The position numbers and the translations under genes are program-made. From Bacillota bacterium (GTDB lineage Bacteria > Bacillota > Clostridia > Acetivibrionales > JAFADI01), in the NCBI GenBank assembly GCA_023424965.1, contig JAFADI010000197.1:1-8744 (forward strand): a stretch of 8,744 nucleotides of DNA, written 5' to 3'. Each line of letters opens with the position of its first letter. The first letter of the stretch is position 1. The notes under the pieces are model-generated. The model had not been told where the DNA came from, searched no databases, and worked only from the letters and a program-made list of their open reading frames with translations. Below, piece after piece: positions 1 to 6,278 of the stretch.

Positions 1-277
1 GTCCGATTTCACCCGATCCGGAGGTTATTATAACAAGGTCGTTTTTACTTATATTGGGGGTAGTGTCATCCCAGGTCCAATGGACCTCCTTGCCCATATG
101 CATCAACCGCATTGCAAAAGCCCGTGTAGCGAGGCCTTCTCTCCCCACTCCAATACAAAATATTCTCTTTGCTTCCTTTACTGCACTCATAAACTTTCTG
201 ATGGAAGTCTGATCAACCGAAGCAAAAACTTCATGAAGCTCTTTTAAAATCCTTTCGTACATTTCGTTGTATGTCAT
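1..277 (-). CDS. SIS-domain sugar-phosphate isomerase, 6-phospho-3-hexuloisomerase-like (partial, N-terminal 92 codons)
   Basis: The gene begins at ATG 277-275 and runs off the left edge. The start is supported by GAGGTG (284-289) six bases upstream. I translated it by eye: it opens MTYNEMYERILKELHEVF, then has a SIS-domain nucleotide-fold segment with IFCIGVGREGLATRAFAMRL (about residues 40-59), and later VIITSGSGEIG. The G-x-G-R-x-G-L and AFAMRLMHMG pattern followed by a TTP segment and SGSGE is what I know from HxlB/PHI proteins, which interconvert 3-hexulose 6-phosphate and fructose 6-phosphate. Such proteins are usually near 185 residues, so about half is missing. It lies 88 bases after dhaL on the same strand, with no clear terminator between, so it probably ends or continues the operon. 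The fold is fairly sure. The substrate is not, because SIS isomerases are easily misassigned and the neighbours handle a short ketose. Confidence 0.82.
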   Translation of the reverse strand, partial: MTYNEMYERILKELHEVFASVDQTSIRKFMSAVKEAKRIFCIGVGREGLATRAFAMRLMHMGKEVHWTWDDTTPNISKNDLVIITSGSGEIG

Positions 278-365
278 ACCAAACACCTCACAATCTAAAA
301 ATTGATTACGGATTTGATTCCTTTAATCGAATTATTCGTATCCTGTATTTTAGAACAAATGGCAT

Positions 366-1016
366 TTAGGCTTCCTCAGCTAAAAGACGTATCATGCTGT
401 CCGCCAGGGCTTGTAAAATCAAGTTGCAAGAAACAGCCCCTGCGTCTAGAACTCCTCTTGAGCGCTCGCCCAATCTGCTTGCCCTGCCAATCCTGGCAAC
501 CATATCCTTTGTTGATTCTTTCCCTTTTTCAGCAGCTGCTTTCATTTCTTCCAGACTTGCTGCGAAGTCCTTACCCTCCGCTACGGCCGCCTTAAAAGCC
601 TCTATTGCAGGCACCAGCGTGTCCATAAGCGTTTTATCGCCTACCTTTGCCTTATCGAAGGCCTGCATTCCTTTTAACGCCGACTGTAGTATCGTTGAAA
701 AAGCTTCCCTGTCAATATCTTCATAATTCATGCACGCCTTGGAAAACTCCAGAAAGAAGGTTCCATAGAGAGGACCCATTGAACCGCCGATCTCAAGAAT
801 CAGGGTCTTTCCGATAACATTGAAGCCTTCCGAAAAGCTCACTTCCCTGCCGGAAAGTTTATTCTTCGACAGCGTGAAGCCCTTGTTCATGTTAACTCCA
901 TGGTCGCCGTCGCCGATTGCGCCGTCCACCTCGCTCAGATACTGCCAATTATCAATAATTGTATCAATAACGCTGTAAACCGCAGGTGAACCCTTTGCAT
1001 TTTTAAAGCCGCTCAT
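366..1016 (-). CDS. dhaL: Dihydroxyacetone kinase family, DhaL (nucleotide-binding) subunit
   Basis: This is the ADP/ATP-binding, phosphoryl-transferring subunit of a two-part ketose kinase; it works with DhaK in the cytoplasm. At 216 residues it matches the usual DhaL length of about 210. Residues 31-40 (DGAIGDGDHG) carry the three aspartates (D31, D36, D38) that hold the Mg-nucleotide cluster in the family, followed by NMNKGF. Further on come GGSMGPLYGTFF, which forms the nucleotide-lid region, and GRASRLGERSRG...DAGAVS near the C-terminus, where many relatives have D-P-G-A. The ATG at 1016 has AAAGGAG (1023-1029) six bases upstream. It follows dhaK by 50 bases. No DhaM phosphotransferase gene lies in the window, so the phosphoryl donor (ATP, or PTS via a DhaM elsewhere) cannot be settled. 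The family call is firm; dihydroxyacetone as substrate is doubtful given the neighbouring isomerase. Confidence 0.93.
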   Translation of the reverse strand: MSGFKNAKGSPAVYSVIDTIIDNWQYLSEVDGAIGDGDHGVNMNKGFTLSKNKLSGREVSFSEGFNVIGKTLILEIGGSMGPLYGTFFLEFSKACMNYEDIDREAFSTILQSALKGMQAFDKAKVGDKTLMDTLVPAIEAFKAAVAEGKDFAASLEEMKAAAEKGKESTKDMVARIGRASRLGERSRGVLDAGAVSCNLILQALADSMIRLLAEEA

Positions 1017-1066
1017 AAAATTCTCCTTTCACTATCAAACATCCCTCTCATGATTTTACTCCTGCC

Positions 1067-2071
1067 CTACCTTTTAAACTGCTTCAATGCTACCGAATCC
1101 GCTTCTTCATCCAGGAGCTCTTTCAGTTCGTCGTCAAGCTTCATTATGGTCAGAGTGGCTCCCATCATCTCAAGGGAAGTAAAGTAATTGCCCACATAGG
1201 ACCGGTATACCTTGATACCCTTTTCTCCAAGGATTTCTTCAACTCGGTTGTACAAAATGTACAATTCCATCACCGGGGTCGCGCCCAGTCCGGAAACCAG
1301 AACTGCCACTTCGTCACCGCTTACAAAGGGGTAATCGGGGAGGATGATGTCAAGCATGATTTGTGCCATCTCATTGGCCGTTTTAAGCTCCGTCACTGTG
1401 ATTCCCGGCTCACCGTGATGGCCGATTCCGACTTCCATCCTGCCTTCTTCTATTTTAAAATTTGAATGGCCGACGGCAGGTATGGTGCACGAGGTAAGTC
1501 CTATCCCTGCGCTTCTGGTATGGTCTATGGCTTTTTGTGCCGCGGCAATGACCTCATCAAGCTTTCCTCCCTTTGCCGCCTTGGCTCCGCCGCATTTCCA
1601 CATGAAGACTTCGCCTGCAACTCCCCGTCTTTTTTCCCTTTCTGTTTTCGGAGCGGAAGCTACATCGTCATTCGCGACAACGGTTCTGACTTCGATTCCC
1701 TCTTCTCTGGCAAATTCGACAGCCATTCTGACGTTCATGTTATCTCCGGCATAGTTGCCGTAGAGGCAGGCTACACCCTCTCCCGAATCTGCAGCCTTCA
1801 TGGCATCAAGAAATGCCTTTGCGGTTGGTGAGGCAAATATTTCGCCGACTGCAACAGCGTCCAGCATATTCCTTCCCGTATACCCGATGAATGCAGGCTT
1901 ATGGCCTGAGCCTCCGCCGGTTATCACTCCCACCTTCCCGGCAACCGGCGCATGTTTATACTTTATGGTTCTTGGATTCTCCGTCTTCTCCACCAGATCC
2001 CTATGATTTTTGACAAACCCTTCAAGCATATCTTCCACACAATTAAACGGGTCATTGATTATTCTCTGCAT
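1067..2071 (-). CDS. dhaK: Dihydroxyacetone kinase family, DhaK (ketose-binding) subunit; possibly a tetrulose kinase
   Basis: DhaK binds a short ketose covalently through a histidine and presents it to DhaL for phosphorylation. I place the start at ATG 2071 (MQRIINDPFNCVEDML), giving 334 residues. It has AAGGAG (2079-2084) seven bases upstream, and MxR(K)xINDP is the usual family beginning. The open frame extends to 2164, but that would overlap the isomerase gene. Family landmarks are present with this numbering: GGGSGHKPAFIGYTG (52-66, with H57), NYAGDNMN (106-113, with D110) and GHHGEPGI (217-224, with H219). These correspond to E. coli H56, D109 and the covalent H218. GHKPAF replaces the more usual GHEPAH, next to the substrate pocket. 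The gene lies 19 bases after the isomerase gene. Together with dhaL it forms a split kinase. Family confident; erythrulose or another tetrulose as substrate is an inference from context. Confidence 0.93.
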   Translation of the reverse strand: MQRIINDPFNCVEDMLEGFVKNHRDLVEKTENPRTIKYKHAPVAGKVGVITGGGSGHKPAFIGYTGRNMLDAVAVGEIFASPTAKAFLDAMKAADSGEGVACLYGNYAGDNMNVRMAVEFAREEGIEVRTVVANDDVASAPKTEREKRRGVAGEVFMWKCGGAKAAKGGKLDEVIAAAQKAIDHTRSAGIGLTSCTIPAVGHSNFKIEEGRMEVGIGHHGEPGITVTELKTANEMAQIMLDIILPDYPFVSGDEVAVLVSGLGATPVMELYILYNRVEEILGEKGIKVYRSYVGNYFTSLEMMGATLTIMKLDDELKELLDEEADSVALKQFKR

Positions 2072-2078
2072 ACAAATT

Positions 2079-2084
2079 CTCCTT
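2079..2084 (-). promoter_or_regulatory. Ribosome binding site deciding the dhaK start
   Basis: AAGGAG on the minus strand stands seven bases before ATG 2071, inside the 19-base gap after the isomerase stop. It argues for the shorter DhaK start and against the 31-residue upstream extension, which would overlap the previous gene. Confidence 0.8.
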
Positions 2085-2090
2085 CCATTT

Positions 2091-2546
2091 TTATGAGCAA
2101 TGATTAAATTCCTTCTCATAGGCGGCAATCCTGTCAACCTTCGCTTTGGAGCCTCCACCTTCAAATTCGCATTTCAGCCAAAGTGAAACCAGATTTTTAG
2201 CAAGCTCTTCGCCGATGACCCTTGCTCCCATGGTCATGATCTGCGCATTATTGCTTTTTCTCGAACGTTCCGTAGAGAATGGGTCGTGGCACACAGCCGC
2301 CCGGATCCCCGGAACCTTGTTTGCGGCTATGGCCATTCCGATTCCCGTACCGCAGATCAGAATGCCTCTTTCATGTTTTCCTTCCGCGATTGCCTTCGCC
2401 ACATTCACGGCAATGTCGGGATAAAGCACCGGATTGGCGTCATAAACCCCATAATCCTCTACTTCAAAGCCCAGCTTGATTATAAACTCCTTAATTACTT
2501 CCTTCATTTTAAATGCTGCTTCATCGCAGCCCACAGCAATTGACAT
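2091..2546 (-). CDS. rpiB: RpiB/LacAB-family sugar-phosphate isomerase, probably a tetrulose-4-phosphate isomerase (EryI/DerI type)
   Basis: The protein (151 residues) shows the RpiB/LacA/LacB fold throughout: MSIAVGCDEAAFKMK at the N-terminus, GILICGTGIGMAIAANKVPG (61-80) and SNNAQIMTMGARVIG (98-112). The catalytic-base cysteine C65 and T67 of the CGTG loop are kept. Compared with E. coli RpiB as I remember it, H10 is E9, H99 is S98, R133 is G132 and R137 is K136, so the ring-opening and phosphate-gripping residues have changed. The SNNAQI-MTMGARVIG block resembles the erythritol/threitol pathway isomerases that turn D-erythrulose 4-phosphate into D-erythrose 4-phosphate. The symbol rpiB is the family name, not a claim of ribose-5-phosphate activity. 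ATG 2546 has GGGAGG (2552-2557) five bases upstream. The gene lies 24 bases after the second permease and 19 before dhaK. Allose/galactose-6-phosphate isomerase is the alternative. Confidence 0.9.
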   Translation of the reverse strand: MSIAVGCDEAAFKMKEVIKEFIIKLGFEVEDYGVYDANPVLYPDIAVNVAKAIAEGKHERGILICGTGIGMAIAANKVPGIRAAVCHDPFSTERSRKSNNAQIMTMGARVIGEELAKNLVSLWLKCEFEGGGSKAKVDRIAAYEKEFNHCS

Positions 2547-2570
2547 ACGAACCTCCCTATCCCCGGATTT

Positions 2571-3584
2571 TTATTTTTTTACCGTCTGTACCCTTTTGTC
2601 CATAACATAATTAACAACCATCACAATCAGAAGCATGCTTCCCCATATCAGGTTTTTTGCATAGGGAGTAAACTGCCAGAGAGTAAATGCGCTCTGCAGC
2701 ATCTGCAGGATAAATATTCCCAGAGTAACTCCGATAACCTTTCCACGGCCGCCGGTGGGACTCACCCCACCCAGAACTCCCACAAGCAAAGCCTGCAGCA
2801 CAAAGGTATCTCCATACCCCACCTTTGCTGAATTTACACGGGAGATTATGATGATGGAAGCGATGCCGGACAGCAAGCCGCACATGGAATAAACCTTTAT
2901 TATGAGAGCTTCGTTATTCACAGCGGAAAAACGCGTAGCAACACTGTTTTCCCCATAAAGATAAACCTTCTTTCCCAGCCCCGTTTTCGAAAGAATGACT
3001 GAAATGATTGCAGCTGCAACCACAAAGGCTATAAAAATATAGGGTACGCCAACTATTTTCCCGGCCCCGATGGCAAGAAATTCCTTTGGGAATCCAACCA
3101 CTCCTTTGCCTGAGGTAATGGCCATGCCCACACCCTGATAAAACAGCATTGTACCAAGTGTGGCAAGAATCGGCGGCACGGCTGCCTTTGCAATAATAAA
3201 TCCGTTGATAAAGCCCAAAAAAGTCGAAGTTAGCAAAATAACCGCAATGGACAGGACGATAAGCATTCCCGGAGGAATACCGCTGTCAGCCCCAAGCACG
3301 GCACCTGTCAGGAAAAACGCACCGATGATCCCCGAGAGGTTGGCATTGGCTATTACCGAAAGGTCGATTCCTCCCGTCAGCAGCGAAAGCATCATGGCCA
3401 GTGCGATAAACCCAAATTCAGGCATCTGGTAGGACATTGACCTCAGGCTGTTTTCGGAGAATATCTTGGGAGCCAGCATGACTTGCAGTCCTATTACAAT
3501 TACAATGGTGAATGCGATAAGGATTGAAAGATTTATATCTTTACTCAGCTGTTTCTTGATTGCAGCAACTTGATTTGCCACCAT
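2571..3584 (-). CDS. Sugar ABC transporter permease, RbsC/LsrC-D type (second subunit)
   Basis: This is an integral membrane subunit of a CUT2-family sugar importer. From ATG 3584 it has 337 residues, near the family norm. After a short charged N-terminus (KKQLSKDINL) there are roughly eight to ten hydrophobic segments. The hallmark LTGGIDLSV follows an early membrane helix, and near the C-terminus there is LLVGVLGGVSPTGGRGKVIGV, the loop that contacts the ATPase. The frame can be extended to a TTG at 3611, which would overlap the preceding permease by 11 bases. I prefer ATG 3584 because GAGGTG (3594-3599) lies nine bases before it and the TTG has no ribosome binding site. It sits 16 bases after the first permease. 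The two permeases differ clearly in sequence, so they likely form a heterodimer, as LsrC/LsrD do. Confidence 0.93.
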   Translation of the reverse strand: MVANQVAAIKKQLSKDINLSILIAFTIVIVIGLQVMLAPKIFSENSLRSMSYQMPEFGFIALAMMLSLLTGGIDLSVIANANLSGIIGAFFLTGAVLGADSGIPPGMLIVLSIAVILLTSTFLGFINGFIIAKAAVPPILATLGTMLFYQGVGMAITSGKGVVGFPKEFLAIGAGKIVGVPYIFIAFVVAAAIISVILSKTGLGKKVYLYGENSVATRFSAVNNEALIIKVYSMCGLLSGIASIIIISRVNSAKVGYGDTFVLQALLVGVLGGVSPTGGRGKVIGVTLGIFILQMLQSAFTLWQFTPYAKNLIWGSMLLIVMVVNYVMDKRVQTVKK

Positions 3585-3593
3585 ATGACCTAG

Positions 3594-3599
3594 CACCTC
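3594..3599 (-). promoter_or_regulatory. Ribosome binding site deciding the second permease start
   Basis: GAGGTG on the minus strand lies nine bases upstream of ATG 3584, within the 16-base gap after the preceding permease. It supports the shorter start over the TTG at 3611, before which I see only AT-rich sequence. Confidence 0.7.
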
Positions 3600-3600
3600 A

Positions 3601-4602
3601 CTATTCGGCAAAAATTAGATTCTTACGATTTTTATTACGTTCTTGATAAGAAGTGGCAATGACACTTGCCAGAAGAATGATTCCAACAAAAAACTGGTTC
3701 CAGGAGGAAGACAGGCCGAGAAATACAAGGGTTGAATTCAGCAGATACACCAGAATTACTCCAAGGAACGTTCCCAATACCGTCCCCTGTCCTCCCGTCA
3801 GCTTGGCTCCTCCAACAACAACAGCTGCAATAATCGTAAGCTCTGAACCTACTAGAGAAATAGGATTGCATGCATTGACCTGTGCAACATAAATAATTCC
3901 CATGACTCCGGATAGGAATCCGGTAAAGGAATATACAAAAAGCCTTATCAGCATTGGGTTGAATCCGGCACGCACTGCCGATTCCTCACTGTTGCCTAAT
4001 GCAAATATCCCTCTCCCGAGCATTGTGCGGTAAAAGATAAACCAGGTGACGACTATGGCGAGAACTACAGGAACAATAAATACGGACATGCCGGTGGAAG
4101 CATTTTCACCGCTCTTAATCGCAAATAATTGGGCTGCTCCGAAATTAGTGAGTACAGGAGGCATTAACGTTGCCCCGATATTTTTTGTACCTATAAACGT
4201 TGTCATCATGCCATAATACACAGCAGAAGTTCCAAGGGTAACGATCAGGGTTGGAAGCCTGAAAAAGTGGATAATCAACGCATTAATCAGCCCAAGTACC
4301 AAGCCTATGCCGCATGCGATGAAAAAGGCAAGAAACAGGTTGTCGATCCCGGTTCCGATAAGTACCCGGGTTGCGGTGTATCCGCCGAATATGGCTATTG
4401 CCGTGAATGAGACGTCTATGCCCCCGGATACCAGAACAAGCAGGACTCCCATGGCAAGGACCATGGTTCCGGAAGATGCACGAAGCATGTCAAATAGTGT
4501 CTCAAGGCTCAAAAAAGCATGATTTACACTGGCTACAACAATACAATAGATGAATATTATCGATGCCAGGTATTTTTCGGTAAGAGTAAACGTCTTATGC
4601 AT
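3601..4602 (-). CDS. Sugar ABC transporter permease, RbsC/LsrC-D type (first subunit)
   Basis: A 333-residue membrane subunit of the same importer. It begins with a short polar stretch (MHKTFTLTEKY) and then a hydrophobic helix, followed by about eight or more further membrane segments. The family signature VLVSGGIDVSF lies in the first third, and VVVGGAKLTGGQGTVLGTFLG near the C-terminus matches the ATPase-coupling loop of RbsC-type permeases. The C-terminal tail is basic (QERNKNRKN), consistent with a cytoplasmic end. ATG 4602 overlaps the ATPase stop by one base (TAATG), a classic sign of translational coupling. A GGAGG-like site lies within the last codons of the ATPase. It is similar in design to the second permease but clearly not a recent duplicate. 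The substrate cannot be read from the permease. Confidence 0.94.
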   Translation of the reverse strand: MHKTFTLTEKYLASIIFIYCIVVASVNHAFLSLETLFDMLRASSGTMVLAMGVLLVLVSGGIDVSFTAIAIFGGYTATRVLIGTGIDNLFLAFFIACGIGLVLGLINALIIHFFRLPTLIVTLGTSAVYYGMMTTFIGTKNIGATLMPPVLTNFGAAQLFAIKSGENASTGMSVFIVPVVLAIVVTWFIFYRTMLGRGIFALGNSEESAVRAGFNPMLIRLFVYSFTGFLSGVMGIIYVAQVNACNPISLVGSELTIIAAVVVGGAKLTGGQGTVLGTFLGVILVYLLNSTLVFLGLSSSWNQFFVGIILLASVIATSYQERNKNRKNLIFAE

Positions 4603-6152
4603 TAGTTTATTACCTCCCCTTCCATCGATTCATCAGGCACTTCTGAAGGATCTCCGCTGTTCACTACCCGATCCATATGCTCTCTAAAAAGAGGAGATTG
4701 AACGTCATTTTCGTCCAGCACGCAAACGATTTTGCCTTCTCTCATAATCAGAACCTTGTTGCAGTTGGCTTTAATCTCCTCAAATTCATCTGAAATCAGT
4801 ATGACTGCCATGCCCATTTTGGCAAAGCCGTGTATTTGCTCATATATTTCCGATTTGGCTCCAACGTCCACACCGACCGTTGGTGTATCCAACAGGAAGA
4901 GCTTTGGGCTGGTGGAAATCCATTTGGCAATCACCGTCTTTTGCTGATTGCCTCCCGAAAGCGCTCTTACAGGAACATCGATGGAGGGTGTCCTGACACG
5001 CAGACTCCTAACCTGCTCACTGGCAAGAGCCCTTTGTGCCTCTGAGTCAACAAATCCGTACTTTGTTTTCATTTTGTCGATCCTGGCGGATGAAATATTT
5101 TCACTGATGCTTTTATTGAGAAACAGGCTCTGTGTTGAACGGTCTTCGGGCAGCAAAGCAATCCCCAGGTTTAAAGCGTCTTGCGGGCAGGTAATTTTTA
5201 CAGGTGTTCCGTTGAATTTAATGGTACCGGAGTCATAAGGGTTAAGTCCAAAAAGCGACAGAGCAAGCTCTGTACGTCCTGACCCAAGCAGTCCGGTAAT
5301 GCCAAGGATGTCCCCTTCCCGGACAGAGAAACTGATGTCCTCAAAGTTATCTTTTTTGGTCAAGGCCTCAACCTCAATGACAGGCTCATTCCCGTTTGCA
5401 GTACGCGTATATCTTGGATATTCCACATCACGCCCCGTCATATGATAAACAAGGGACTTTTCGTCCAGTGCCTCGGTAGAAAAGTCACCCACCTTTTTGC
5501 CGTCTCTGAAAATTGTGATGTTGTCCGCAACTTTAAATACTTCATTCAGTTTATGGCTTATGAATACAATCGTTAATCCTTTTTCTTTCAAGTCCGTAAC
5601 GATTGATAACAGCCTGCCGACCTCTTTGTTTGTCAATGCGGTGGTAGGTTCATCCATAAACAGAATCTTTGTATCAAGGCTAAGCGCGCGGCAAATTGCA
5701 ACCAGCTGGCGGTTTGCAACGGATATCTCTCCAACGGTCTTATTAAGATCCATGGTTACTCCAATGAGATCAAGCTGCTCTTTCGCAATTCTACGGACAC
5801 TCTTCCAGTTGACAAACCGGTTGCGCTCCGCGATCAACCGATTCATAACAATATTTTCTGCGACCGTCATGTGGGTAAACAGCGAGAGGTCCTGGTAGAT
5901 TACCTGGACACCTTCATTGATTGCATCAATGGCATGGAGCTTGTGATAGTGCCTGCCGTTTATACTGATCCTTCCTGAATCGGGCGTTAGTATCCCTGCA
6001 ACCGTCTTTACAAAAGTGGACTTGCCGCAGCCATTTTCACCAGCCAAACAACGTATTTCTCCCTTACCGATTGTAACACTGACATCGTCTAGCGCTCGGG
6101 TGCCTATAAATGTTTTTGTAATATTCTCTGCTACTAAAATATCGTTGTCCAT
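4602..6152 (-). CDS. Sugar ABC transporter ATP-binding protein, RbsA/LsrA-type tandem ATPase
   Basis: This cytoplasmic protein holds two fused nucleotide-binding domains, as CUT2 importers do (516 residues from ATG 6152). Domain 1 has a full Walker A GENGCGKST (38-46), Q-loop Q87, a weak signature SVANRQ (144-149), Walker B LFMDEP with E168, and H-loop ISHKL (H200). Domain 2 has a degenerate Walker A GLLGSGRTEL (287-296), LPEDR (334-338), a normal LSGGNQQK (398-405) and an altered Walker B LLDTPT with T423 where glutamate is usual. A degenerate second site is normal for RbsA relatives; the threonine goes further. The frame opens at ATG 6170, but that has no ribosome binding site. GGAGG (6164-6168) suits ATG 6152, although its 11-base spacing is a little long. 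The gene overlaps the next permease by one base and follows the binding-protein gene across a hairpin. Confidence 0.94.
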   Translation of the reverse strand: MDNDILVAENITKTFIGTRALDDVSVTIGKGEIRCLAGENGCGKSTFVKTVAGILTPDSGRISINGRHYHKLHAIDAINEGVQVIYQDLSLFTHMTVAENIVMNRLIAERNRFVNWKSVRRIAKEQLDLIGVTMDLNKTVGEISVANRQLVAICRALSLDTKILFMDEPTTALTNKEVGRLLSIVTDLKEKGLTIVFISHKLNEVFKVADNITIFRDGKKVGDFSTEALDEKSLVYHMTGRDVEYPRYTRTANGNEPVIEVEALTKKDNFEDISFSVREGDILGITGLLGSGRTELALSLFGLNPYDSGTIKFNGTPVKITCPQDALNLGIALLPEDRSTQSLFLNKSISENISSARIDKMKTKYGFVDSEAQRALASEQVRSLRVRTPSIDVPVRALSGGNQQKTVIAKWISTSPKLFLLDTPTVGVDVGAKSEIYEQIHGFAKMGMAVILISDEFEEIKANCNKVLIMREGKIVCVLDENDVQSPLFREHMDRVVNSGDPSEVPDESMEGEVIN

Positions 6153-6163
6153 CTTAAATAAGG

Positions 6164-6168
6164 CCTCC
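6164..6168 (-). promoter_or_regulatory. Probable ribosome binding site deciding the ATPase start
   Basis: GGAGG on the minus strand lies 11 bases upstream of ATG 6152. It overlaps the alternative ATG at 6170, which itself has no purine-rich site in front of it. This favours the start at 6152, though the spacing is slightly long. Confidence 0.55.
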
Positions 6169-6180
6169 ATATTTCAACAA

Positions 6181-6222
6181 GGCTGCTTGAAATAATCTTA
6201 TAATGTACTACTTCAAGCAGCC
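6181..6222 (-). terminator. Strong intercistronic hairpin: attenuator or mRNA-stability element between binding-protein and ATPase genes
   Basis: The arms GGCTGCTTGAA (6181-6191) and TTCAAGCAGCC (6212-6222) are perfect inverted repeats of 11 bases. Read as minus-strand RNA, the stem continues inward for five more pairs (GUAGU with AUUAU, two of them G-U), leaving a loop of about 10 bases. The sequence after it (TTGTTGAAATATGG) has only a poor U-run, so complete termination is unlikely. It starts 57 bases after the binding-protein stop and ends 29 bases before the ATPase start. That is the usual place for an element that leaves the binding protein more highly expressed than the membrane complex. 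Confidence 0.6.
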
Positions 6223-6249
6223 CCGTACTTATATATTACATTTGAAACC

Positions 6250-6272
6250 CGGTGTCAAAGCCTCTGAAACCG
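6250..6272 (-). other. Small imperfect inverted repeat after the binding-protein gene
   Basis: CGGTGTCA (6250-6257) and TGAAACCG (6265-6272) form an eight-base arm pair with one mismatch around a seven-base loop. On the minus strand it starts seven bases after the binding-protein stop. It may add a second, weaker barrier next to the larger hairpin, or may be chance. No U-run follows. Confidence 0.25.
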
Positions 6273-6278
6273 CCATGA

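Noticed and set aside
278..365. Possible terminator or promoter between dhaL and the SIS gene
   Set aside because: Only short AT-rich palindromes (such as CGAATAATTCG) are seen; no stem with a U-run and no convincing promoter pair. Read as a simple operon spacer.
2072..2164. Upstream extension of DhaK by 31 residues
   Set aside because: It would overlap the end of the isomerase gene, lacks a family match, and the ATG at 2071 has an ideal ribosome binding site.
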